Positions 25,499-35,413 of a DNA stretch of 58,152 bases are shown here, piece after piece. The translations under genes and the position numbers were made by a program. Source of the DNA: Fragilaria crotonensis (Eukaryota; Bacillariophyta; Fragilariophyceae; Fragilariales; Fragilariaceae); assembly GCA_022925895.1 (NCBI GenBank), contig JAKSYS010000389.1, positions 1 through 58,152 of the forward strand, written 5' to 3'. The notes below the pieces were generated by a model. It was not told the origin of the DNA, did not search any database, and saw only the letters and a program-made list of their open reading frames with translations. The first letter of the stretch is position 1. The number at the start of each line of letters is the position of its first letter.

Positions 25499-25603
25499 CC
25501 ACACCAGTCGTTTGGACTGCAGGGAGACTCGAACACGAACAGCAATGCTGGTTGGTCGAACCAAGCCGGTGGCTGGGGTGGACCCAGTTGGCAAGGCAGC
25601 TAA
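23061..25603 (+). CDS. RGG-box and Gln/Gly/Tyr-rich protein, probable RNA-granule or ribonucleoprotein factor
   Basis: ATG at 23061 (MAGSNNARVGANKKK); a GT-AG intron at 23118-23303 is followed by a helical start YKDVCPENRRKDLDALVKSL with a WWNEPTKPEEPDWEDV segment. A long RGG/GRG tract follows (about 23505-23660: GRGGRGAGRGRNSRGGAG). Next are a Pro/Ala-rich region with VRSSGNVWATKGSAHLI and a middle part with LNMGRWETSDSDE. The C-terminal 350 aa are prion-like: Gly/Tyr/Gln/Asn, GYGYGYGAQFGG, then a polyGln run at 25450-25498 and an end GGWGGPSWQGS. Frame breaks lie near 23765, 24105 and 24420. The layout recalls UBAP2/Lingerer-type or other stress-granule proteins, but no defining fold is visible, so the role is inference. 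Confidence 0.65.
25450..25498 (+). repeat. CAA/CAG microsatellite encoding polyglutamine
   Basis: Sixteen or so consecutive CAG/CAA codons, mostly CAA, inside the prion-like C-terminus of the RGG protein. A shorter Gln run lies just upstream at about 25408-25430. Antisense frames here (polyVal, polyLeu) are artefacts of the repeat. Confidence 0.9.
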
Positions 25604-25974
25604 AGAGTTGTGCTACTAGATCGCCTTGTCGAAGCCCGTATTAACGCCCTTACCAACTTTTTCTATCTCCTGTAATACTGCGAAGGATGGCAGCTAGATT
25701 CACCCAGCCACCGGCGTCTTCAAAAACTGGTCTATCTGTACACCTAGAATAGAGCCGTTCTCCTCACAACTATCAGAAATCATAACTCAGTCCTGACGAC
25801 AAACTCTATAATGGTGTAGACTAGTATAGGACAAGTACAAAGAACCTTTACTACATGTACCGGTACTTGTACCTTGCTGCCACGTGCAAATGATAACTGA
25901 GAACACGAACGCTCGGTAAATGGCGGTTTACTCCTCACTTCATTGAACAGGTCTGCATGTACTAGAGCGTAGGT

Positions 25975-26425
25975 CAGGCCGCCTAAAAAGTGGCATATGC
26001 CAACCTATGCCACATTTAGCTTAAAAGTGGCATATCACTCCACTAAAAGTGGCATTTGGTGGCATTCAGTGATATGGTACAAAAATCACGTAGGATGTCA
26101 GTAGACGACCATGGTGCGCCACGGAATCCCAAGAGACGCACGCTTAGAGCATCGATGCCGAATGAAATCACGTGTATGAATGTATGAATAGATGACGCCA
26201 AGAGGATTCCAGAGCCAACTCAATTTTAGTTTTTAATTGAAAATGAACGATTTAACAAACATGCAAACCCTACGGGGGTTCTACACGCCACATACCACAG
26301 GACATTTGGACAATGCCAACCTGCTCCAACTCTACACGACAAAAACGTTAAAAGTGGCATCTCGTCAATATAAAAGTGGCATTTGGTGGCACATTTTGCC
26401 GAAATGCCACTTTTTAGGAGGCCTG
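25975..26425. mobile_element. Non-autonomous hAT-like MITE with perfect 8-bp target duplication
   Basis: The ends are inverted repeats: the left begins CAGGCC(G)CCTAAAAAGTG and the right, read in reverse, CAGGCC(T)CCTAAAAAGTG, with 21 of 22 bases matching. Immediately outside, GCGTAGGT occurs at 25967-25974 and again at 26426-26433, a perfect 8-bp target-site duplication. An 8-bp duplication with CAGG ends is typical of hAT transposons. The motif AAAAGTGGCAT recurs inside near both ends (about 25986, 26023, 26045, 26348, 26372), like the subterminal transposase sites of hAT elements. There is no coding capacity. Confidence 0.85.
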
Positions 26426-26433
26426 GCGTAGGT

Positions 26434-26929
26434 ACGTGATACAAGTAGTGTACAGGTGGTCGTATAATCTACTGTATGCTGCATCTCATACACGACATAC
26501 GGCATAATACCTGTGGTACTGTACGGTACTACGCATGAGATATCATAACTGATCTACGAGTAACTGTCTCGCGTTCCGCAAGGACAATCCGATCTCTTCT
26601 CCGAGTACGCTTCCACGTGTCCACCTCGTCGTTGTTTAAGGGTAATTGCCCCGATGATTTTCGACAATTACAAAGCGCATTCTGTAGTAGCAGAAATCGT
26701 GGTACTTGCACAGTGGTCGATGGTCGAAGAATGTAAACAGAAGATCTGCCGAAGCCTTGCGCAACATCACAAATCTGTGGCACCTTCAAACGGTGAACAC
26801 ATACATCACAGTATCTACCTTGTACCTTGTACAACTCTCCGCCGATCCCAAGAGTTTGTGTGTAGTGGAAAGGAACGTCGAATTGGCAATCTCCGGTACA
26901 ACTCAGCCTGCATTATTCAGCTATCACTA
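26434..26929. other. Intergenic region upstream of the first M50 gene
   Basis: GTAC-type repeats at 26437-26535. The plus-strand frame stays open from 26654, in phase with the protease, but lacks a signal peptide and the ATG at 26930 starts the expected targeting sequence, so I take this stretch as upstream region. Confidence 0.45.
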
Positions 26930-29461
26930 ATGAAATCCACACTAATCATATCCGCTGCACTTGCGGCGTTTTTCACGGGACGTGTGGTTGGGTTTGCTCC
27001 GCTTAAAAAATCGAATGCTGTGTTCCAGCCAACGTCTGTCGCAAGGATCTCGAACACACAGCTTCATTTCTTTGGTCGGAAAAACGAAAGAGGCGATGGA
27101 GATCCACCGGAGAAAGATGATATTGATTTCTTTTCCTTCCTCCGAAGGAAGAAAGAGGCGAAAAGTGATATCACTTCCGACGACCCAGCAACCGCAACAC
27201 CTGTTGCTACGCTAGAGGCCTCGCCATCGACCGTGGTGGAAACTCCAGCGCCTGATACGTCTGTCCCAATTGTCGAACATCCAGCTCCTGAGCCCTCACT
27301 CCCAATGGACCCTATTAGCAGCGCCGCTGCTCTTCGGGCGCAGGCTGTCCGCATCCGACTTGAGGCTGAAAAAATGGACGCTCAGCTAACTCTTGACAAG
27401 ATTGCACGCCTCGAACGCGAACTCGCCAAAGCGCAGAGTAAGGGCGAAAATACCGACAGCCTAGTTCGGGATATGGAAAATTTGCAGCGGAAGATTCGCG
27501 GTGAGGCGCCGATTGCAGTGGTCCTGTCTCCACAGAAACCTGCTCCAACTGCGAAATCGTCGTCGGTGACTTCAGTATCATCTGAAACGTCGGCGCCCAC
27601 CACGTTTGCTCCAAAGTACTCCCCGCCAGCAGAGCCCATAGCACCCTTTTCTCAAGCGGAATTCGACCGCACTCTCCAGGAGTTTGATCGCTTTCCAAGC
27701 TACTTGAAAGTCCTCTTGGCTAGATCCGTCGGAATGCAGCCCATGAGCGTTCGGGACATCAATGCTACTGAGTATGCGATTAGAAGCGAGAAGCAGCAGC
27801 GCCTGGATTTTTCATTTCTGAAGGACATTCCTCCCCCTTCATTTACTAGTGAGGAGATCGAAGAGTTCAAAAAATCGTTCAGCCTTGTTGATTGGAGGGG
27901 AAAGTTCCCACCTGGGTTGGAGATGAAAGACTTGTCAGATGATGATTTCATTAAGAAAGCAATGGAAGAGGAATACTATTTCAAAATGGCAACACGAAAT
28001 TATGGAGTGTCGAAAGGGATGGCCGAAGGTTTCCTTGCCGGCAATGTTGCTGACGCTGAAAAGTTTGCCGCTGCGCTGGAAGAGGAGTTGGGCCGATCTC
28101 AGCCATACCAAACCATGCAGGGTCTCTTCCTAAATGTGTTGAAAAGGAAGGACAGATACCTACGCAAGTGCAAGTCAAAATGTTGATGACTGACGTTTTA
28201 CCACAAGCTGGTTTCAATTCAAATTCGCAGCCGATTGAAGTATTCGGAGGTTATCTCATTCGAGGAAGTACCACAAAGGGAATGGGGATGAGCTTATCGA
28301 CTCAATTGATGCAATTGTGGCCAAAAACCCTATGCTACAAGGCAAGTTCACCGTTAGTTTCATAAAGGACCTTACTGGCGTAATGGGTGTTAGTGATGAG
28401 GACTTTGAGGAAGCGATGATGACTAATCTTCCTCGAGCGTTGTATGTCATGGGACCAAACGTTACCAGAGAGCGCAACCGACTGTTAGCGACTTTAACTT
28501 CAGGCCTAGGAATCGCAACGAGCTGGTACTTCTCCATATACCCATTCCTGTTGAATCCAGCTGTCATGAAGCGCGCAGAGGAGCAACTCGCTTTGGCGGA
28601 TGCTTCGATGACGTATGAAATGGGCTGGCTTACAGATCTTGCTACGCCAATGTTCGCTACATTCCTCGGCTTACAAATCATCCATGAGATTGGACATCGA
28701 GTGGTTGCTGGCGTCTATGGCATGGATATTACGCTTCCCACCTTTGTTCCATCAATAGCATCGGGCATTACGAGTTCCATCACGAACTTAAAGAACCCGC
28801 CCAAAAATCGAACACAGCTCTTTGATTTTGCTATTGCGGGACCTCTTGTTGGAATCCTTGCATCGCTTGCGGCACTCTACACAGGACTGGAACTAACTGT
28901 TGCAAGTGATACTTCAGCCATTGCGATGTTCCCAGCGCTTCCGATTGACATTCTTCGACAAAGCAGTTTAGGAGGTGGTTTGATCGAGTATGTGTTGGGA
29001 AATGGTGTCCTTGGCATACCTGGCGGGGCACAGGGTAGCCAGGCAGTTGCCAGCATCAACATACCTCTTCACCCTGTTGCAATTGCTGGATACGTAAGTT
29101 TGATTGTGAACGCCTTGAGCCTCTTGCCGATTGGGAGTAAGTCACCGTTTGAAGTCATGCCATGTTGCTTTGAGTGTCGGCAACTGACCCCTTGTTCAGC
29201 GACTGATGGAGGACGCATTAGCCAGGCGGTTTTCAACCGTGCCGGGAAACAGATTGTGGGCCAGATTTTCCTCTTGACCCTGTTTGCAGTTGGCATATTC
29301 GGCAACGATCTATTCCTCTTCTACGGCTTCTTTGCGCCTTCTTCCAACAAGGTAGCGAAATCCCACAACGCAACGAAGTTGACGATGTTAGCTTTGCACG
29401 GGTCCTGTTCGCCACAGCAGCAGGAGTTGTTGCTTTACTGTCGATTATTCCAATGCAGTAG
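26930..29461 (+). CDS. Plastid M50 metalloprotease, EGY/S2P-like (copy 1)
   Basis: Intramembrane zinc protease of the site-2 protease family; plant EGY proteins act in chloroplast development. The start at 26930 gives a signal peptide MKSTLIISAALAAFF and a GFAPL plastid motif. An acidic Pro/Thr region, a coiled coil (RLEAEKMDAQLTLDKIARLE) and a conserved middle (VFGGYLIRG) follow. The membrane half carries the zinc motif HEIGH in LQIIHEIGHRVVAGVYG (about 28676), FDFAIAGPLVGILASLAALY, and LSLLPIG-TTDGGRISQAVF, the family's third zinc-ligand region. A GT-AG intron at 29137-29199 (63 bp) splits LPIG from TDGGR in phase 1. Frame breaks lie near 28180, 28310 and 29350; the right C-terminal frame ends AGVVALLSIIPMQ at 29461. 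Both catalytic motifs are present. Two paralogues lie downstream on the other strand. Confidence 0.85.
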
Positions 29462-29884
29462 GCGTCATGGCTAGAATTTGCATGTCTCAATATCGCTAGC
29501 TTACTGTCGGTCAAGGATTATTACCCTCTATGATAATCTGGAATCATAAAATTGTGGAGGTCGGGTCTACTGGCAACTCTCGGTGTCAATCTCATCGTTT
29601 GGATCGCACTATCCCACTACCGTAGTCCGTACCCTACTCTCTACACATACTAGAGACTACATGTACCGATAGTAGCTGAGAGCATGGCGCGAGTGGAGCC
29701 GAGGGACAAGTACGAGGTTCGGGTAGTAAGAGGTTAGAAGCCAGAGCACATCACTGCATCAGCACCATTTTTTTGTTACCGCACATCACGTCACTTCGTT
29801 CGCAGCATTCGAAAGCGAGGAACGCATAACACTCGATAGACGGCGAAGAGAGCGGACAGTGCGGTGTCTCCAGGTGAGGCGTTG
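29462..29884. other. Intergenic spacer
   Basis: About 420 bp between the first M50 gene and the methyltransferase. Some GTAC/TAGTAC repeats occur at 29620-29675. Nothing else is recognisable. Confidence 0.4.
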
Positions 29885-31201
29885 ATGGAAGGAACGGAGC
29901 TTGCATCGACAATGACTTCAACAGCACCGAATGTATCTTGCCTGCCCGCCCAGACGTTCGCTATCATGGTGCACAAGCTTTATGTAGATCGCGTTAAGGA
30001 TTATTTGTCGCGTGAAGGGGGTTGGAATGATCCACTGCCCAGTCCTTTGAGTGTCAAGATTTTGCACACGCAAGAAATCTCAGGAGTCAGTCGATCAAGG
30101 CGAGGTTTTGTCCTTCTCTTAATCGAGAAGGTCAATCGCCCCGTGGAAAGTCTCCCTCCAATGGCCCGCCAGAATATTTCATGGATAGGAAGAATTTCTC
30201 ATCAGTCAGAAGACCGAGGCTTAATATGGAGAACTCTTCGACATCAAGGATTTCAACCCACAAATAACTCCCTCCGCGTCGACGTGTTCCCTCGGGAGAA
30301 AACTGACTTGATATGTTTAACCCTTCAAGAGTCCTGCGCTGAAGAACTTTCTCAACCGCAGCCATCTGATCCGTTTGAAGGTCCTATCTCCATGACCATG
30401 TCAGCCTCGAAGTGTTCTCATCGTTTGACAGTGATATGTACTGGGACTTCGACTTTTTTGTGGGGGCTCGCGAGTCGACAATCAAACAGAGATTCCGCCA
30501 TGTTTAATTTGAAATTCAATCATGAAGCTGCTGATGAAATTGTTGTGGAGCCTGCTGATTCCAATACGGGCAAGGACGTGATGAGAAATGTAGAAATCAC
30601 AACACCCCTCTCACGGGCCTACTACAAGCTGGATCAAGTCTGGCATGACTATCTAGAGAATGATCCAATGCTAGAGCTTAATCTGGGAACGGCCATTGAT
30701 CTAGGAGCTTGCCCCGGAGGGTGGACGCAAGTATTGGTGCACAAATTGGGACTAAGCAGCGTTGTCGCGGTAGACCCTGGTCGACCAGCAGATCGCATTC
30801 TAAATTTACCTCAAGTCGTGCACGTTCAGTCAAGCATCAAATCCACAGACATTGCTCCCTACGGGCCCTTTACGATTCTCGTGTGCGATGCGTCTGATGT
30901 TTGGAAAGAGATAATGAACCAAATTGCAGCGACCGTGGTTGGAAAGAGCAAGTGGATGTTGCCATCAGTATGCGTCATCACTTTGAAACTTCCCTTCAAA
31001 ACGTTACAAAGCATACAGCGTCACGTAGACATGATGGCGGAGAGCATACCGTCTCACCTTGATGACATGGCAGAAAAGATGTTTCCAACAGAGGACAGAG
31101 TCCGAGTGCGATATCAAATTGTACATCTCATGGCGAACTCAGACAGTGAACGAACACTCATTGCCATATTTCATAAGCAAAGTAGCCATGTACAAACGTA
31201 G
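29885..31201 (+). CDS. FtsJ-fold SAM-dependent RNA methyltransferase, RlmM/RrmJ-like
   Basis: One uninterrupted frame; the first ATG is at 29885 (MEGTELASTMTS), about 438 aa. The C-terminal half is the FtsJ Rossmann domain: LSRAYYKLDQVW (substrate-side Lys), AIDLGACPGGWTQVLVHKLG (SAM-binding motif I), VVAVDPG, an acidic ILVCDASD and a late Lys in VCVITLKLPFKTL. The ACPGGW form resembles RlmM more than RrmJ. The N-terminal ~210 aa have no motif I can name and may be an RNA-binding part such as a THUMP-like fold. It likely 2'-O-methylates rRNA or another RNA. It sits between M50 copies 1 and 2 with no obvious functional link. The lack of frame breaks contrasts with its neighbours. Confidence 0.78.
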   Translation: MEGTELASTMTSTAPNVSCLPAQTFAIMVHKLYVDRVKDYLSREGGWNDPLPSPLSVKILHTQEISGVSRSRRGFVLLLIEKVNRPVESLPPMARQNISWIGRISHQSEDRGLIWRTLRHQGFQPTNNSLRVDVFPREKTDLICLTLQESCAEELSQPQPSDPFEGPISMTMSASKCSHRLTVICTGTSTFLWGLASRQSNRDSAMFNLKFNHEAADEIVVEPADSNTGKDVMRNVEITTPLSRAYYKLDQVWHDYLENDPMLELNLGTAIDLGACPGGWTQVLVHKLGLSSVVAVDPGRPADRILNLPQVVHVQSSIKSTDIAPYGPFTILVCDASDVWKEIMNQIAATVVGKSKWMLPSVCVITLKLPFKTLQSIQRHVDMMAESIPSHLDDMAEKMFPTEDRVRVRYQIVHLMANSDSERTLIAIFHKQSSHVQT

Positions 31202-31479
31202 CATAGTCCATTTGACAATAGTGTCGCCCGGCCAGGAAAACGTGCGACCTCCTTCCACCTGTCTTTGTGCCGAATGATTTCTTTAGAAGGACCATACACA
31301 GGTAACCTTCCCAAGCAGCAACATGTTATCCAGCAGTCCAAATGAATCGAATAGGTTTACAGGAACGACAAGAGTGCGACCTTTGTACAGCATTTCGGTC
31401 GACAGCCAAACAAAAGCGAGTCACTGATGCATCATTTGTAACAAAATACGCGTGACCATTATCCCTGTCAAGAAGCGAA

Positions 31480-34111
31480 TCACTGAGGCATTGGCAACAA
31501 AACAAGCGTGACGAGTATCCCTGTCAAGAAGCCAATCACTGCTCGTCCGTCATCCACTTGATCTACTTCGTTGAGCATAGGCGCCTCGAGCTCTCTCTGG
31601 CAGAGGTAAACAAATGCTGTGTACGAAATCAATATGCGGCTTTCATCCAGGCCTACTAGACCAAGAAAACAGAGCGCAATTCCAGCAAATGTTTTGATCA
31701 AGTACGCTCCTCGTCGTCCAAACATAGCCAGTGTTATACGCCCTCCGTCAGTGTCTGTTGGAAAAGTTCTTTGAGTGAAATCATAATCTGTGGCAGACAA
31801 TGACGCGGCGGGCATACTCACGTCCAAGCGGCAGTAACGCCAGGGCATTGGTTAGGAGACCGACGAATCCCGACACAGAATATGGATGCATGGGCAACAC
31901 TGCGAATTCAGGGGTTGGTGAATTCAATGCACCGTTCCCCAGGAAGAACGTTACGAGATTTCCTCCGAGAGCGCTGGACTTTACCAGCGCAGCAGGCAGC
32001 CCGGTAGGAGTGTCTGATCCGAAAACCCATGGTTGCTGTCTCGCTTAATCCAAAGATCAGGAGACTGATGGACGCTGCCATGCCGACAAGGGGTCCAGCC
32101 ACGGCAAAATCAAAAGGAATTGAAATTTGGAGGCGGGGATTCCAAAGGTGTTATTGTTCCTGTCACGCCGAGCTGAAGTGATGGAACAACATTGGGAAGG
32201 CCGACCTTGAACTGTGACGGTAGGCGTAAGCAACACAACAATTTGAAACAAACACGACAAGACGTGAAGCACTAACCTTGTCCTTCCATGCTACTAATCT
32301 GTGTGCTCCTTCATGTACAGCATGGATACCTGCAAGCGAGAGACCGATTGGAAGCGCGTTGTTTGATATGCGTACGACATCATCCGCATTTTCCAGTAAA
32401 AATGCTTGTCCGAATGGAGGGACAACCGCATTGTTGAGCTCGCCTGATCCCAAAGCAAATATCAGGAGCGTCAGAAGCCCGGCGGCAGAGACACCGACTT
32501 TCTTGAAGATATTCAATTGTCTATACAACAAAGAAGGATCGACGCCAGTGACGAGAAGAACAGGTTCATTTTCTTCACCCATATCGATTTCCTCATCCGT
32601 CAATGCCTTCGGGTCTGGAATGAAGAAAAACTGAATCTTCCCTGAGAGCTTTGACGCTTCCAGTTTTCCCCTCAACCTTTCAACGAGCTTATCATTTGCA
32701 CGGTCACCCTGAATCGTGTTGAAACCTCGAATGTAATACCCACCAAATACGCGTTCAGGTTTGGAACGGAGTCCGTAAATCTTGGGGTCAAGAATTTCAT
32801 TTGTGAAGTAATCAATTTCCTCCTGTGTTGGAAGGACGTCCTCAAGATCTGTAATGGAAGGCAAAAGCTCTTCAACGTATTGCGAGCGTTCAATAAATTC
32901 AATGTCATTATATTCGGGCCGACTTTCAAAGCCAGCATATGAAGATTCCAAGATGCGCATTGGCGCAATGGAAGGAAACGAGCCCTTGGTCAATCCAGTG
33001 ATCACATCCTCTGCCGAGGAGTCTTCCTTCAGTCCGATACTTTTCAAAAATAGGTCTTCACCTTTACAGGCAAGCTTTCGTAACCTCGGATAGCGTCCTC
33101 GCGGTCCGAGGCCGGTAAGTTTTCAACAAATTTGACTTGATCCAAGAGTTGAAGCTGTTCATCATAGTGTTCGATCAGAATTCCCAGTTCCAAGTCGGTT
33201 TCATCGACAATGCCGTTTCGCCGCATGTACAGAGCCTGTAGTAGCTTTGGCAACTTCTCTAGATTCGCAATCCGCACTTGCAGCTCATCGTCGCTCATGG
33301 GCGGAATGCCCCGATAGAACGAGTCCGACACTGAAAACGACACGTCAGCTTTGGCTTCAAGACGGTCAATCTGTCGTTTGATGGTATCTTTCTCAACTGA
33401 ACTTGATGATGACAAGTACTCTCGCCGAAGATTTTCCAGCTCCTGCATTTCTTCCATGGGGTTCAAGACCAATTCCTGGATCTTTTCTTGAAAGCGTTGT
33501 TGTAACACAGGCTCATCTCTGAACTTGACGAGCTGTTCGTCCACAGTCGCATTCGGCATTGCCTGTTCAATTGCCAAGGCAACAGGTAAAAAGAGTTCCA
33601 AATCATCCAGTGCAAAACCTTCCAGAGGATTTTCCTTGATTCGCTCGTCGGTTTCCACATCAAGTAAGTTCACAGGCGCAATCGCATCATTTGCTCTAGC
33701 TGATCCTTTCTCTTCCACAGTTATTGTCTTTTCTCTTTCCTCACGAGATGAAACGGCAGGTGGTGTTGGTGGTGCTTCTGATGACGCCAACACCTTTGCA
33801 TTCAAGTCCTTCAAGAGTTGTAGGAGTCGCTCCTCTTCACCCTTGTTCTTTTCTAACCATTTCGAATCATTAAGTTGGCGTTCCAACGTTGCTATCTTTT
33901 TCAGTGTTAGTGCAGCATCCATTTCGGCAGCCTCACGGCGCATCGCTGCAGCCTGTGCCATGAGATCCTCGGCTTTCTCACGTATCGTCGGTGAAACAGC
34001 AAATGTCGCCACGCACGAGGTGATGGGACGAAACCGACGTCTGGGAGCAGAAGTGAAGGCCTTTGACGTTTCCAGAATGGAAAGTAGAGCAATTAGATGT
34101 ACCAGCTTCAT
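31480..34111 (-). CDS. Plastid M50 metalloprotease, EGY/S2P-like (copy 2)
   Basis: Paralogue of the gene at 26,930. I choose the ATG at 34111 because MKLVHLIALLSILETSKAF is a clean signal peptide ending in the plastid Phe motif; upstream in-frame ATGs at 34132 and 34144 are possible. The N-terminal coiled coil (MRREAAEMDAALTLKKIATL) matches copy 1. Then come RVFGGYYIRGFNT, the zinc motif HEGAH in IHAVHEGAHRLVAWKDK, FDFAVAGPLVGMAASISLL, and ALALLPLG-TDGGRITLAMF. Two GT-AG introns on the minus strand: 32206-32276 (71 bp, after WKDK) and 31755-31821 (67 bp, before TDGGR, same site and phase as in copy 1). Frame breaks lie near 33060, 32110 and 31990. It ends LVTLVLLPMPQ at 31480. Convergent with the methyltransferase. 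Confidence 0.83.
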
Positions 34112-34144
34112 TGTTAGGTTGAATCGCTCCATGGACTGCAACAA

Positions 34145-35413
34145 TAACCAATGTCTTTTTGTCTTTGATACAATGTTTTCTCAAATTCTACTCAAGTAAG
34201 GAAAAGTGATGGGTGATGGGCAAGTAATGGCGAAAGATTCAATGGGCGTCCGTCGTCGATAGTCGATATTCGTCGAAACTTCAAGTGAAACGAGATCGGC
34301 CATACACATGCGCCCTGTTGAAGGGCAGATCGAAATGACGCAATATCCAGTAAATGACGGTTTGGCGTATTCGGCAAAACCGCACAAAGCACATCCGAGG
34401 CGACATGCTAACACTACAATCTCGACGATGTGGCAAAACCGATCCCTCGACAAGATGATTGATCAATTGGATCGTCGTTGAGATAAAAAGGAGCTTGAGA
34501 AAACTCTTGAGTGGCTGTGCCAAACCGCAGAAATGTGACGTCGAAAACGTTGCATTTTTTGCTACTCTGTAATCCCGGTAGAGCCATGAGCCATGAGCCA
34601 TGAGCCATGAGCCATGAGCCATGAGCCATGAGCCATGAGCCATGAGCCATGAGCCATGAGCCATGAGCCATCATGGTGTCTACAAAAACAGATACAATGG
34701 ATATCGATGCGCGTTGAGATGTCTCTGCTGCAAGGCAGTCGCGGCATATCTGTCTAATACCTGCACAAACCATACACCACAAACCATACATGGCCAACAA
34801 AAGAAAGATACTCGAGTACACAACTTACACAAATAATCTTGCACGCAACTACCGGGATCACCCGGCACCTGGTTCGTCTCGGCGTAGCATACTTCAGGTT
34901 CTTTGTCGTCACCACTCTCTCGGTCCTTGACATGGAGAAATGACGCGGTGAGGCAAGTTTTTGTCCTAAATTGCATCAAACTTATCATCTGCTATCTGTA
35001 TGACGACATCCAGAAATGTTTGTGAAGTAGCTGGTTGGCGCTACATACAGAATCCGGATTTTGAGGATGATCCGACGATGAAGCAGATTGTTTGGCATCA
35101 TCACTCTCGGCGAGCATGGGGTTGAATTGACATTAGTGTTGCAAGAACAAGATCAACATCCGTGTTCCCCGATCACACATGCGAATGTCGTCGAAAATTA
35201 GTAGTTTTAGTTGTCAAAACTACATAAAGAACCCAGAAGTTCGAAATGTGCCAGGTTAAAGAGTCGTCTCGATCCTGGGAATCTATTGCATAGCGACTTA
35301 CAGGAGAGAAACACGCGCATAGGGGGGGATGTCGACAACGATAACAAAGTATGGAATTGATTGGCTTAGCGTATCGTAGTAAAAGGTAGCAGGCAGATAG
35401 ACTGCACCAATCC
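34145..35413. other. Spacer between M50 copies 2 and 3
   Basis: About 1.27 kb. Apart from the heptanucleotide array at 34581-34671 it holds only short frames on the minus strand with no recognisable content. Frames that run through the array are repeat artefacts. Confidence 0.4.
34581..34671. repeat. Perfect 7-bp tandem repeat (GAGCCAT), 13 copies
   Basis: GAGCCAT repeats without interruption for 91 bp. Since 7 is not a multiple of 3, every frame of a strand reads the same 7-residue cycle (AHGSWLM on the minus strand), which keeps three overlapping frames open. Probably a non-coding microsatellite. Confidence 0.95.

Noticed and set aside
24641-25594. 317-aa minus-strand frame with a polyLeu run
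   Set aside because: It is antisense to the RGG/Gln-rich gene; the polyLeu comes from reading the CAA repeat backwards.
34281-34821. Minus-strand frames of 61-135 aa with AHGSWLM repeats
   Set aside because: They exist only because the heptamer array keeps all frames open; no recognisable sequence flanks it.
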